Position numbers and translations under genes: made by a program. From JAHFTY01 sp964584785 (GTDB lineage Bacteria; Acidobacteriota; Terriglobia; 20CM-2-55-15), in contig CAZPBY010000041.1 in the NCBI GenBank assembly GCA_964584785.1, forward strand, positions 7,852 through 71,851: 64,000 nucleotides of DNA, in the 5' to 3' direction. The notes beneath the pieces were generated by a model that saw only the letters and a list, made by a program, of their open reading frames with translations, was not told the origin of the DNA and ran no database searches. Each line of letters starts with the position of its first letter. Within the stretch, counting starts at the first letter, position 1. Shown piece by piece: positions 1 to 8,657 of the stretch.

Positions 1-1
1 G

Positions 2-532
2 GACGTCGTCAAACAAGCAAAGGAAAAGTTCGGACGCATCGACATGCTGGTCAACAACGCAGGAATCACCCGGGACAAGCTGCTTGCCTTGATGAGCGAA
101 AAGGACTGGGACGATGTCATCGACACCAATCTTAAAGGCGTCTTCACGATGACCAAACCCGTTGTCGGGACCATGCTGCGGCAGCGCTCAGGCGCCATCC
201 TGAACGTGACCTCGATCAGCGGAATCGTCGGAATGCCGGGACAGGTCAATTACTCGTCGTCGAAGGCCGGCATGATCGGATTTACGAAAGCGCTCGCCAA
301 GGAAATCGCAAAAGCCCGAATAACGGTCAACGCGCTTGCTTTGGGTTTCATCGAAACGGACATGACCGCCGTCCTCAACGAGGAGTACAAAACCAGGGCG
401 CTCGAACAGATTCCCGCTGGACGTTTCGGGAAGGCGGAGGAAATCGCAGAGATTGCTCTGTTCCTGCTGTCACCGAAGGCCAGCTACGTCACGGGCCAGG
501 TGATTCAAATCGACGGCGGTCTTGCGATTTGA
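2..532 (+). CDS. fabG: 3-oxoacyl-ACP reductase, 5'-truncated
   Basis: C-terminal part of a short-chain dehydrogenase/reductase. It most likely performs the NADPH-dependent reduction of 3-oxoacyl-ACP in type II fatty-acid synthesis in the cytoplasm. The reading frame is open to the left edge, so the gene starts before the window and the Rossmann glycine motif is missing. Visible SDR landmarks are the NNAG motif, the catalytic Ser in NVTSISG, the active-site YSSSK (Tyr and Lys), and the C-terminal stretch YVTGQVIQIDGG that is typical of FabG. Other SDRs share these motifs, so FabG rather than a related dehydrogenase rests on overall resemblance. It converges on dcd with a 10-bp gap. Confidence 0.9.
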   Translation, partial: DVVKQAKEKFGRIDMLVNNAGITRDKLLALMSEKDWDDVIDTNLKGVFTMTKPVVGTMLRQRSGAILNVTSISGIVGMPGQVNYSSSKAGMIGFTKALAKEIAKARITVNALALGFIETDMTAVLNEEYKTRALEQIPAGRFGKAEEIAEIALFLLSPKASYVTGQVIQIDGGLAI

Positions 533-542
533 TTCCTGAAGA

Positions 543-1100
543 TCAAAGCGTACGTCCGAATTCGATTTTTCTTTGAGCGTCGTACTTTCCCTTTCGGTCC
601 TTGTACGAAACTTCGCAGACCTCATCTGATTGAAAGAACAGAACCTGGCACAATCCTTCGTTAGCGAAGACGCGAACGGGGCGAGACGTGGTGTTGGCAA
701 TGGAAACCGTGACGAAGCCTTCCCATTCCGGCTCAAAGGGTGTGACATTGACAAGAATGCCGGACCGAGCGTAGGTGGACTTGCCGACACACAGCGTCAA
801 GATGTCGCGAGGAATGCGCAAGTATTCCACCGTCCGGCCGAGAATGTACGTGTTTGCCGGAATGTCGCAGTGCTCTCCACGATGATCTCGATAGAACTCC
901 GCAGGTACCGACTTTGGATTCACCACGATATCCGCCGGCGGGGCGAATATCTTGAACTCATCGCCGAGGCGCAGATCGTATCCATAAGAAGACAAACCGT
1001 AAGAGATAATGCCCTGAGCGACCTGTGCCGAGCTGAACGGTTCGATCATCCGATGCTCGACGGACATGCGTCGAATCCAGGAGTCCGGTTTAATTGACAT
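543..1100 (-). CDS. dcd: dCTP deaminase
   Basis: A 185-residue protein of normal Dcd length. Dcd deaminates dCTP to dUTP to feed dTMP synthesis. Family hallmarks are the GKSTYARSG segment (Ser and Arg of the active site), the HPF-like VTPFEPEWEGF block with the catalytic Glu, and the NEGLCQVLFF strand. Some bacterial homologues are bifunctional dCTP deaminase/dUTPases; the sequence alone does not decide between them. The ATG at 1100 is used because the conserved N-terminus (IKPDSWIRRM) begins directly after it. It is divergent from the HU gene, with 74 bp between the starts. Confidence 0.93.
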   Translation of the reverse strand: MSIKPDSWIRRMSVEHRMIEPFSSAQVAQGIISYGLSSYGYDLRLGDEFKIFAPPADIVVNPKSVPAEFYRDHRGEHCDIPANTYILGRTVEYLRIPRDILTLCVGKSTYARSGILVNVTPFEPEWEGFVTVSIANTTSRPVRVFANEGLCQVLFFQSDEVCEVSYKDRKGKYDAQRKIEFGRTL

Positions 1101-1121
1101 TTGCCTATTTTCCCCTATGGA
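1094..1121 (+). promoter_or_regulatory. Putative sigma-70 promoter of the HU gene
   Basis: A consensus -35 TTGACA (1094-1099) is followed, after 16 bp, by TATGGA (1116-1121). The -35 box overlaps the dcd start codon on the other strand, so the two divergent genes could interfere with each other. No transcription start is known. Confidence 0.45.
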
Positions 1122-1174
1122 TGGTAAAAAAGATTGGTTACAAAAGAGATAGCTCTCATTAAGGAGGAACTCCG

Positions 1175-1441
1175 GTGATCAAACTTGATCTTGTCAATCA
1201 GATCGTTGAGCGGACAGGAGTCAGCAAGACGAAGGCTGAACAAGCCGTCGACACCATCTTCAATTGCATGAAGGACGCCCTGAAAGCGAACGATCGGATT
1301 GAACTTCGGGGCTTTGGCGTCTTTTCCGTCAAGCCGCGGAAAACAGGGATCGGTCGAAATCCCCGTACGGGTTCCGAGGTGAATATTCCTCCGGGAAAGG
1401 CCGTGAGGTTTAAGCCTGGCAAAGACTTGCAGTCCCTGTAG
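1175..1441 (+). CDS. HU/IHF-family DNA-binding protein
   Basis: An 88-residue histone-like protein that bends and compacts DNA as a dimer. The N-terminal helices (IKLDLVNQIVERTGVS) are followed by the HU signature around residues 46-66, with IELRGFGVF and the GRNPRTG motif of the DNA-binding arm. The length is typical (about 90). The start is GTG at 1175, supported by a strong AAGGAGG Shine-Dalgarno at 1161-1167 spaced 7 nt. HU, IHF-alpha and IHF-beta cannot be told apart from sequence alone. The next gene starts 21 bp downstream on the same strand. Confidence 0.93.
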   Translation: MIKLDLVNQIVERTGVSKTKAEQAVDTIFNCMKDALKANDRIELRGFGVFSVKPRKTGIGRNPRTGSEVNIPPGKAVRFKPGKDLQSL

Positions 1442-1462
1442 CACTACCGCACGATACTTTTC

Positions 1463-2374
1463 ATGGACAATACGTTTACATCCCCGGCAGAAGTTCTGGC
1501 CGAAGATGTCCGAAGACCGTTTCCCTGGTTGAATGTCGCTTTATTTGCCGCCACGTGTGTCACGACGACCGTCGTCGGCACCGTCCTCATGGCCGACTTC
1601 AATAGTACGCTCGGAGAGAATCTCGACGGATTCCTTCGTTCGATCTTGCGATCTCCTTCCATGCTCATCAGTGGTTTACCGTTCAGCATCGCCATCATGA
1701 CCATCCTGATGGCCCACGAGATGGGGCATTATCTCACGTGCCGTTACTATGGAATCGACGCTTCGCTGCCCTATTTCATTCCGTGGATAACGGGTACCAT
1801 GGGCGCCTTCATTCGCATTCGTTCGCGAATCCCCGACCGTGGATCGCTGCTGGAGGTCGGAATCGCCGGGCCCATCGCCGGATTCGTCTTCGCTGTTCCC
1901 GCCTTTGTGATCGCGCTTATCAACTCGAAGTTCGTCGCCACACCTGAGCATTATTTCGGGTTTGGCGAGCCGCTCATTTTCAAGGCGCTTGCTGCCATCC
2001 TTCGCAAGAGTCCGGGGCCGGGCATGGACCTGCACCTTCATCCGATCGGTTATGCGGCGTGGTTTGGTTTTTTTGCCACCGCATTGAATCTGCTGCCCGT
2101 CGGGCAACTGGACGGCGGTCACGTCAGCTACTCGCTGCTGCGCGGCCTCCATTCGAAGATTTCCCGAGCCATCGTGTACGTCATGATTCCCGTCGGTTTC
2201 ATCTACTGGGAAGGCTGGATTGTGTGGACCGCGGTGCTTCTGTTTCTCGGACTGCGTCATCCGATGACGATCGACGATGAATTGCCGGTCCTCCCGCGTC
2301 ACGTATGGCTTGGCTGGATCGGCGTGGCGATGTTCGTCTTGTGTTTCACGCCCGTCCCGTTTTACGTCGTGTAG
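1463..2374 (+). CDS. Site-2-protease-like M50 membrane metalloprotease
   Basis: A 303-residue polytopic membrane protein. The zinc-binding HEMGH motif is at residues 85-89 and the second ligand is in LPVGQLDGGH (Asp217). Both sit in hydrophobic segments, as expected for intramembrane S2P proteases. Six or more hydrophobic stretches are visible, including about 24-44, 70-90, 130-155, 195-215 and 285-303. Such proteases cleave membrane-bound anti-sigma factors or clear signal peptides, but the substrate here is unknown. There is no PDZ domain, unlike RseP. The stop codon abuts the stop of the cupin gene with no intergenic base. Confidence 0.85.
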   Translation: MDNTFTSPAEVLAEDVRRPFPWLNVALFAATCVTTTVVGTVLMADFNSTLGENLDGFLRSILRSPSMLISGLPFSIAIMTILMAHEMGHYLTCRYYGIDASLPYFIPWITGTMGAFIRIRSRIPDRGSLLEVGIAGPIAGFVFAVPAFVIALINSKFVATPEHYFGFGEPLIFKALAAILRKSPGPGMDLHLHPIGYAAWFGFFATALNLLPVGQLDGGHVSYSLLRGLHSKISRAIVYVMIPVGFIYWEGWIVWTAVLLFLGLRHPMTIDDELPVLPRHVWLGWIGVAMFVLCFTPVPFYVV

Positions 2375-2773
2375 CTACTCCGCTACCTGGTGCTTATGTT
2401 TCGCCGGCATTCCCAACTTTTGAACGGTGTCCCCTTCAAAATCAAATTCGATCAGCACGGCCGGATCGCTGCCAACGACTTCGCCATCATGGCCCGGGTC
2501 GATCGCAACAACCTGCGGCGCCGTAAAGTCGGCGACGCAACCGTCGGCATATCGAATGCGAACATGACCGCGAGCGAGAAAGCCCACATGGGCATGCATA
2601 CACAAATCCGTCCCGACAATGGGCTTCATATGCGTCGACCATCGAAACCCGGCCGGATAGATGATTCGCTTCACGCGACTGCCGCCTGTTCGGGCAACTT
2701 CAATTTGAACGCCGCCCACCTCGCGGCGATCGACATTTTTCAACGGAGCAAGCAGGGGATCACTTTTGCTCAT
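2375..2773 (-). CDS. Cupin-fold protein of unknown function
   Basis: A 132-residue protein with a small beta-barrel cupin look. A histidine-containing first motif (CMHAHVGFLARGHVRI) is followed by a second half with IDPGHDGEVVGSDP. This would give His ligands for a metal, although the classical cupin motif is not perfect. No enzyme activity can be assigned. A strong Shine-Dalgarno (GAAGGAGG) precedes the ATG at 2773. It lies 15 bp after the secreted phosphoesterase on the same strand, so the two may be co-transcribed. Confidence 0.6.
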   Translation of the reverse strand: MSKSDPLLAPLKNVDRREVGGVQIEVARTGGSRVKRIIYPAGFRWSTHMKPIVGTDLCMHAHVGFLARGHVRIRYADGCVADFTAPQVVAIDPGHDGEVVGSDPAVLIEFDFEGDTVQKLGMPAKHKHQVAE

Positions 2774-2788
2774 CGCATACCTCCTTCA

Positions 2789-3946
2789 TCAATGTTGAGG
2801 CGGCGGACTATCCCGCAACGATGCTTTATTCGTCTGGTAGGGCTGCCAGCCTCTGCCAAAATCGACGCCGATCGCCTCAATGTCGATGTTCTCACCGTCT
2901 ACGCGCACTAAAACAAAATGATAGGGGTTCTCGCCGGGTTCGACGCCCGGTTTTGCGAGATGTTGAACCTGTACTTTGGCGGCCTGATTCGATCTCAAAT
3001 ATTCGGACAGATCGGGTTCGCCGCTGTACTGATAAAGCGGCGCCCCTCCCCCACCGCTGACGACGTTATCCATGCGATGGATGCCCGTGTCATCCGTATA
3101 TCGCTCGATCCAGTGATCGAACAAATGATCATGACCGCTGAAGATCACTTTCACGTGGTGCGTCCGGAACAGCGGCATATAAAGCGTTCTCAACGCGAGC
3201 GTGGGAGGTTCAACATGTGATGCGCCGTGGGGTCCGGACGAAAACACCGGGTGGTGGCAGAACACGATAACGTTCACGTAGCGTTTTCGATCGAGGCCTT
3301 CGAGTTGCGCCTTCACCCATTCGAACTGAGTCTTATCGCTTGCGATATTCGAATCGATGGCGACGACAAACGTGTTGCCGTAGCCAAATGCAAAGGCCGG
3401 ATATTCCGGTAACCGCCGGCTCGTGTTATCTGGCGGGATGAGATTCACCATCATCTGCAGATAATTCCGCAGGCCCAAGATGCGCTCAGGGGAGTCCAGA
3501 TTCTCCGCACTCGTGACGTCGTGGTTGCCGGCCGCGAGAAAGTAGGGCAGCCCACCTTCGGTCGTCAATCGATTGATGAGAGGAACGAAACTGACGTTCA
3601 GCTGCCGCGGATCCCTGCCGTCTACAACCGCATCGCCCGACTGAAGGACAAATCTGATCGGATACTCCGTGCCCTCCAGACGTTTGATCGCGGCGAGCAT
3701 TCCGTCCATCACGAGAGAATGCTCGTACTGGACTTGCTCCCCGTCGCGCCGGCCGCGCGTGTCACCGTAAGCAATGAACGAAAATTTCTTGATGTTCGCC
3801 GAGGCAGCTTCCGGAGGCAGCGGGTTTCGCGGCCGCGTGATCGCTTGAACGGGCTGCAACGGTGCGGGTTGTTGCGGCGTCTCCGCGCGGATAAAGGCAG
3901 GAACAAAGGTCAGTAATAACAGAACGTACCGTGTTCGTGGATTCAT
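2789..3946 (-). CDS. Secreted calcineurin-like metallophosphoesterase
   Basis: A 385-residue protein with an N-terminal signal peptide (hydrophobic core about 8-20, cut probably after AFIRA). The binuclear-metal motifs appear in order: AYGDTRG, QSGDAVVDG, GNHD, CHHPVF and SGHDHLFDH. These define the calcineurin-like/purple acid phosphatase superfamily. It probably acts on phosphoesters in the periplasm or outside the cell, and the substrate cannot be read from sequence. A GAGGA Shine-Dalgarno precedes the ATG. It is the first gene of a likely two-gene unit with the cupin. Confidence 0.88.
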   Translation of the reverse strand: MNPRTRYVLLLLTFVPAFIRAETPQQPAPLQPVQAITRPRNPLPPEAASANIKKFSFIAYGDTRGRRDGEQVQYEHSLVMDGMLAAIKRLEGTEYPIRFVLQSGDAVVDGRDPRQLNVSFVPLINRLTTEGGLPYFLAAGNHDVTSAENLDSPERILGLRNYLQMMVNLIPPDNTSRRLPEYPAFAFGYGNTFVVAIDSNIASDKTQFEWVKAQLEGLDRKRYVNVIVFCHHPVFSSGPHGASHVEPPTLALRTLYMPLFRTHHVKVIFSGHDHLFDHWIERYTDDTGIHRMDNVVSGGGGAPLYQYSGEPDLSEYLRSNQAAKVQVQHLAKPGVEPGENPYHFVLVRVDGENIDIEAIGVDFGRGWQPYQTNKASLRDSPPPQH

Positions 3947-4054
3947 GAATTGTCCTCAAGGAGCGTGACGAACCAGCATTATCGCTGGGACAAGGCTACG
4001 CCGCGAGTGTTAAAAATAATGACGTCGCGTGATGAACGTCAGTTAGACCTCGAA

Positions 4055-6487
4055 TTATTCCTGGCGGAGGGCGAGCAATGGGTCGACGGTGGATGCTCTT
4101 CGGGCGGGAAGGTAGCAGGCGAGAAAACCGACCGTGCCAAGGATGATGGCGATCCCGCCGAAAGTGGCGGGATCCGTCTCGCTCACTTCGTACAGAACCT
4201 CGCCCATATCGATCAGCGGCGTCACCAGCAGGCTGCCGGCAATTCCCACGATCATTCCAATCGAGACCGGCATCATGCCTTGAATGACGATCATTCGAAT
4301 GACGTCGGCTCGCCCCGCGCCGAGCGCCATGCGAATGCCGATTTCCTGCACGCGCCGATTCGCCGTGAACGAGACCACGCCAAATACGCCGATCGCGGCG
4401 AGCATCAACGCCAATGATCCGAAGCTGCCAAACATCGCCGCGGCGATTCTCGCGGGAAACAGCGGCAGCCGCATGTGTTCGTCAAGCGTCTGAACATCGA
4501 ACACCGGCATATTGGGGTCAAGCGCCGATATCGCGCGGCGCAGTTCTTCAATTCGGCTACCGCTTCCCGAAGAAGAGCGAGCGACGAGTTTCAACAATCC
4601 GTTGTTGCTTTGAAGCAGCGGCAGCATCAAGAAAGGACTCGGATCCTCGCCGAGGCTCCGGTATTTCCCGTCCCGCACAATCCCGACGACTTCAATCCAC
4701 GCATCGCCGGCTTCTCCGAGCGCAAACCGGCGGCCGATCGCGGCGCCGGCATCTGTCGCATTCGAAAACCTGCGTGCAAACGTTTCGTTGACGACAGCCA
4801 CGCGAGCGGAGGTTTCGTTGTCGGAGTCGGCGATGTCCCGGCCGCGCACCAGGGTCATGCCGAGCGCCACCCGATAGCCGGACGTTACGGCCACTGCGAT
4901 CGATCGCGGAGCAGTGCTGCGCTCAGCCGGCGGGGCTCCTTCGATGCGAATGATGGAAGAACCGATGTGCGGATCCGGCGGGACGGCGCTTCCGATCCCG
5001 ACACTTTCGATGCCCGGTAATGCTCGCGTCTCACTCAACAGATCACGGACAAATTGAGACCGGCGTTCGCGCGTGTAATTCTGCAGGTCCAGATCAAAAC
5101 CCATTTCGACAGCATTCCGTGGATTCATGCCGATGTCGACGAACTCCGCGCGCTGAAGACTCCGCAACGTGAGTCCGGCACAAATCATCAGAACAAACGA
5201 CACACAAACCTGCGCGCCGACCAGTATGTTGCGCAGCCGCGATCTGCGGCCGGACGATGAAGCTTTCTGGAGGGAGCTGGTTTGCCACGCCGGCAGCAGT
5301 CCGAACGCAATTCCCGACACCAGCGAAATCGCAAAGGTGAATCCAACGACGCGCCAGTCGATCCCGAAATCATAGGAGATCGGAATGTCGACCGGCAGAC
5401 GGAAGCGCGAAGCAGCCGTGGTGAACGCGTACGCGACCAAAAGACCGCCCGCGCCGCCGGTTATCGACAACAGGATGGATTCGGTCATAAGCTGACGCGC
5501 AATTCGCCATCGCGTCGCGCCGAGCGCGTGCTGAACCGCGATCTCGCGCTGACGATGGCCGCCGCGGGCGAGGCACAGATTGATGAGGTTGGCGCACACC
5601 AGCAACAACACAAGTGCGACCACCGCCATCATGACTCCCGAAATACCCATCGTGGGACCGCGTCCCATCGTGCCGAACAGCCCGGCCGGAGAAAGCTCGA
5701 TCGTCTTGCCTTGATTGTCATTCGGGTATTCGCGCGCAAGTTGAGCCGCCGATGTCTGCAAAGCCGCGCGGACGGCGGGTTCCTTCAGGCCCGGCTTCAT
5801 CCGCAAAGTGACATACAGATTCTCAAAACTGCGGCGATCCTGCCACCGGCTTCGGGGACTGATTTCGCTTTGCATCATCATTGGGAACCACATTTCTGCG
5901 GTGAACGCCACTTCAATTCCCACAAAGTCCGGTGGTGCGACACCGATGATCGTGAACTTGCGCCCATTGACGATCACGTCGCGGCCGATAACGCTCGGAT
6001 CCTCGCCAAATCGGCGTCTCCATGCATCGTCGCTGATGACGGTCACCGGGTGTGCGCCCGGCTGAAGATCGTCGGCCGTGGAAATCAAACGGCCGGCGGC
6101 TGGCTTGAGGCCCAGCACGTCGAAATAGTTTCCCGAAATGAGATAGCTCCACACGCGTTCATTGATGCCGTCGTGACTCAGGCTGACGGGCATTGGCGAA
6201 TACGCGAACAAATCCGCGACGGCGGAATCGCGATCGCGCAGGTCCTTAAAATTGAGATAGGAGAACGTCGGGAACATCCGGCCATCTCTGGAGGCGTTGC
6301 TCAAAGCAAGAACCCGGCTGGGCTCGCTGATCGGTAGCGGCTTCAACAGTGCTTTATTCACGATCGCGAAAATCGACGCATTCGCGCCGATGCCGAGACT
6401 CAGCGTCAGGACGGCAATGACGGAGAACCCCGGCGCTCCCAGGAGCCTGCGGAATGAATGGCGGATATCCCGGACGAGTTCGTCCAC
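4055..6487 (-). CDS. ABC transporter permease, acidobacterial duplicated orphan permease type
   Basis: An 810-residue protein with two tandem copies of the MacB periplasmic core plus FtsX-like permease unit. The first membrane segment is at about 20-41, the first permease block at about 285-400, the second periplasmic core at about 430-650, and the last permease block at about 690-805. The N-terminus (LVRDIRHSFRRLLGAPGFS) is characteristic of ADOP proteins, which are named for lacking a neighbouring ATPase, as here. The transport substrate is unknown. The start is GTG at 6487, one base after the stop of the small gene, so translation is probably coupled. It lies downstream of a LytS/LytTR pair on the same strand. 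Confidence 0.9.
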   Translation of the reverse strand: MDELVRDIRHSFRRLLGAPGFSVIAVLTLSLGIGANASIFAIVNKALLKPLPISEPSRVLALSNASRDGRMFPTFSYLNFKDLRDRDSAVADLFAYSPMPVSLSHDGINERVWSYLISGNYFDVLGLKPAAGRLISTADDLQPGAHPVTVISDDAWRRRFGEDPSVIGRDVIVNGRKFTIIGVAPPDFVGIEVAFTAEMWFPMMMQSEISPRSRWQDRRSFENLYVTLRMKPGLKEPAVRAALQTSAAQLAREYPNDNQGKTIELSPAGLFGTMGRGPTMGISGVMMAVVALVLLLVCANLINLCLARGGHRQREIAVQHALGATRWRIARQLMTESILLSITGGAGGLLVAYAFTTAASRFRLPVDIPISYDFGIDWRVVGFTFAISLVSGIAFGLLPAWQTSSLQKASSSGRRSRLRNILVGAQVCVSFVLMICAGLTLRSLQRAEFVDIGMNPRNAVEMGFDLDLQNYTRERRSQFVRDLLSETRALPGIESVGIGSAVPPDPHIGSSIIRIEGAPPAERSTAPRSIAVAVTSGYRVALGMTLVRGRDIADSDNETSARVAVVNETFARRFSNATDAGAAIGRRFALGEAGDAWIEVVGIVRDGKYRSLGEDPSPFLMLPLLQSNNGLLKLVARSSSGSGSRIEELRRAISALDPNMPVFDVQTLDEHMRLPLFPARIAAAMFGSFGSLALMLAAIGVFGVVSFTANRRVQEIGIRMALGAGRADVIRMIVIQGMMPVSIGMIVGIAGSLLVTPLIDMGEVLYEVSETDPATFGGIAIILGTVGFLACYLPARRASTVDPLLALRQE

Positions 6488-6488
6488 G

Positions 6489-6617
6489 TCAGCGTCCTGC
6501 AGGAACCGGCGGTGTCGCGTGCGGAGGCGGCGTGGCCCCGTGGCCGTGTGGGTTGCAATGGCCCATCAGCATGACGGAGCTCAGCATAAGAACCTTGACG
6601 ATGTGATTCAGTTTCAA
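6489..6617 (-). CDS. Small 42-residue membrane or exported peptide, translationally coupled to the permease
   Basis: A short frame starting at TTG (6617-6615), with AAAGGAG ideally placed upstream, and ending one base before the GTG of the ADOP permease. The peptide begins MKLNHIVKVLMLSSVMLMG, a basic start plus hydrophobic core like a signal peptide. A Cys follows, then a His/Pro-rich tail (PHGHGATPPP, HATPPVPAGR). The residue before Cys is His, so a standard lipobox is absent. The tight spacing, good Shine-Dalgarno and signal-like start support a real gene. I do not recognise a family. It could act as a leader peptide as well as a product. Confidence 0.6.
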   Translation of the reverse strand: MKLNHIVKVLMLSSVMLMGHCNPHGHGATPPPHATPPVPAGR

Positions 6618-6624
6618 TTTTGGA

Positions 6625-6692
6625 CTCCTTTCGTGTGGAGTCACTGTAAGGGTGCCCGGCCGCAAAGGACGCCGAAATTGTCACGAAAGGAG
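6625..6692 (-). promoter_or_regulatory. Leader with a Shine-Dalgarno-sequestering complement
   Basis: In the minus-strand transcript, CTCCTTTCGTG (6692-6682) is a perfect 11-nt complement of CACGAAAGGAG (6635-6625), which contains the Shine-Dalgarno of the small gene. A second, local stem GACTCC/GGAGTC around the same site would also hide it. This predicts low basal translation of the small gene and coupled permease, relieved by an unknown signal, ribosome event or protein. It matches no riboswitch class I recognise. Confidence 0.5.
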
Positions 6693-6756
6693 CAATACCG
6701 GAACAAGCGGCGATAACCGGACCATACCGAAACGTGACGCTTCATTCGGGCTGGGA

Positions 6757-7476
6757 CTAAAAGCTGCCGACCAGGGATTGCAGCTTCGCGCGGTAACGCC
6801 GGCTGACCGTCAGTTTGGTGCCGTCGTGGAGGACGGCTTCATAATCGCCGTGGAAGAGAGCGCGTATTTCGCGGATCCGGTCGATGTTCACAACGGTCGA
6901 CCGGTGAATTCGTACAAAGGTGGCAGCATCCAGCTCCGACTCCATTTGTGCGAGTCCTTCGCGCCGCAAGTACGTCGAGCCTGCCACGTGGAGTCGTGTG
7001 TATTTCCCCTCGGCTTCGATCCAATCAATGTCCTCACTCTTGATGAACAGCCATTTCTCGCCAACCCTGACGGCAATCCGGCTCTTCGCTTTTGGCGTGA
7101 CCCGTTTTGCGATCTGCTTTTTCGCCCGGCGAAGCGCTTTGCGAAACCGCTCGTCGTCGTAAGGCTTCAGGAGATAGTCGACTGCCTGTTCGTCGAACGC
7201 GCGGACGGCGTGTTCATCGAACGCCGTGACGAAGATGACAGCGGGCGCGGGTTCCTGCGGAATGGCTCGTAGAAACTCGAACCCGTTGGTTCGGGGCATT
7301 TGAATGTCGAGGAAGACCAGATCGACTTCCTGCGCTTCCATGATCCTCAGCCCATCCTCGGCGCTCGCCGCCGAACCGACGACTTCGATATCCGGATCCG
7401 TCTTCAATAACGACGCAATGCGACGGCGTGCAAGGTGTTCATCGTCCACAATCAATGTGCGGATCCTCAGTTCCAC
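6757..7476 (-). CDS. LytTR-family response regulator
   Basis: A 239-residue regulator. The receiver domain (about 5-120) has the acidic pair DD at 11-12, the phospho-acceptor Asp57 in LVFLDIQMP, the T/S position in VTAFDE and the Lys in LLKPYDD. The LytTR DNA-binding domain (about 135-237) shows IEAEGKYTRLH, FVRIHRSTVVNID and LTVSRRYRAKL. It is expected to bind direct repeats as a dimer after phosphorylation by the adjacent kinase. It starts at GTG and overlaps the kinase end by 10 bp. The next genes downstream are the small gene and permease, its likely targets. Confidence 0.93.
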   Translation of the reverse strand: MELRIRTLIVDDEHLARRRIASLLKTDPDIEVVGSAASAEDGLRIMEAQEVDLVFLDIQMPRTNGFEFLRAIPQEPAPAVIFVTAFDEHAVRAFDEQAVDYLLKPYDDERFRKALRRAKKQIAKRVTPKAKSRIAVRVGEKWLFIKSEDIDWIEAEGKYTRLHVAGSTYLRREGLAQMESELDAATFVRIHRSTVVNIDRIREIRALFHGDYEAVLHDGTKLTVSRRYRAKLQSLVGSF

Positions 7477-8561
7477 GGGCCTGCACCTTCCTGAAATGGA
7501 ATCTGAATCGTGACGACGAGCCCGCCGTTCGGCGCATTCTCCCAGCGAAACTGCTGGTCCCGTCCAAACTGTGTTTCGAGCCTGTCGCGAGTGTTGGAGA
7601 GTCCGAGTCCGGTCGAACCGCCGGTGGCCGGCATTCCCGGCCCGTTATCCTGCACCGTCAGCTCAAGACGCTGGCGCAACCGTCGAGCGCGGATCCGGAG
7701 CATGCCGGTATCGACTTTCGAAAACGCGTGACGAAACGAGTTCTCTACGATGGGCTGCAAAATCAAGCTGGGCACGAATGCCTTCAATGTCTCGGGCTCG
7801 ACGTCGATCGCGACTTTCAACCGGTCGCCAAACCGGATCTGCTCAATCTGAAGATAACTTTTCAGAAGCTGCAGTTCGTGCTCGAGTGTGGAGTTCTGAT
7901 TTCCGTTGTTCTTCAGTGTCAATCGAAGGAAATCGCCGAGTCTTGCGACCATCTGGTTGGCCGCTTTCGGATCATCTTCGATCAATGCAGATATCGAATT
8001 CAGCGCGTTGAACAGGAAATGCGGGTTGATGCGTGTTCTCAAAGCGTCGAGCTGCGCTCGCGCCAGGGCCGCCTCCAGTTGCGACGTCCGGATCTTTCGA
8101 ACACGATACCGGTCGTAATATTCCGCCGCATGAACGATGGCGACGATTCCAATGCAAGTCGTCAAGCTCGCATGAAGTTCGCCGGACAGCATTCGGTTCA
8201 ATGTTTCAACGAAGGACCTCCCCCTGTTGTCGCCACCGACGTTGAAATAGCGAAGAACGGCCAACGTCAGAACGTGAGTCCCCGCAAACAAAACGACAGC
8301 AGCCACGTCGATCGTAATCGATTTCGCAGATGTCGGCCGCTCGACGGCATATCGGCGGATGAGGGCGATCAGCACTGGAGTCAGGGCCGCCCAGGTATAC
8401 CACTCGGACATTGCCAAGAGGAGAATCGGCGTCCACCGCATGGTTCCGCCGGTGGCTGTCGTGAAGACGTAGGCGTGAGTTGCGAAGAGAGCCACGAAGG
8501 CGGTAGCACCCGCGAAGACCAGCAGCCACAGCTTTATCAACGGACGATCCACGGGCCGCAT
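7467..8561 (-). CDS. LytS/AlgZ-type sensor histidine kinase
   Basis: A membrane sensor kinase of the His_kinase (LytS-like) family. Four hydrophobic segments fill the N-terminal 145 residues. A short coiled linker and the phospho-acceptor motif INPHFLFNALN (His181 from this start) follow, then an HATPase domain with QPIVENSFRHA, DNGPGMP and TGLGLSNTRDRL. The chosen ATG at 8561 puts a basic residue run directly before the first membrane segment. An upstream in-frame ATG at 8618 would add 19 residues that do not look membrane-related. The signal sensed is unknown. Its partner is the overlapping LytTR regulator. Confidence 0.9.
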   Translation of the reverse strand: MRPVDRPLIKLWLLVFAGATAFVALFATHAYVFTTATGGTMRWTPILLLAMSEWYTWAALTPVLIALIRRYAVERPTSAKSITIDVAAVVLFAGTHVLTLAVLRYFNVGGDNRGRSFVETLNRMLSGELHASLTTCIGIVAIVHAAEYYDRYRVRKIRTSQLEAALARAQLDALRTRINPHFLFNALNSISALIEDDPKAANQMVARLGDFLRLTLKNNGNQNSTLEHELQLLKSYLQIEQIRFGDRLKVAIDVEPETLKAFVPSLILQPIVENSFRHAFSKVDTGMLRIRARRLRQRLELTVQDNGPGMPATGGSTGLGLSNTRDRLETQFGRDQQFRWENAPNGGLVVTIQIPFQEGAGPWN

Positions 8562-8657
8562 GATACATCGCAAATCGCGAGCCGGGACCAGTCGGGACCC
8601 ACAATCGAAAATGGTCATCGATAGGACGATTTGCCGGTTCGAGGCTGTCGATCGGTA

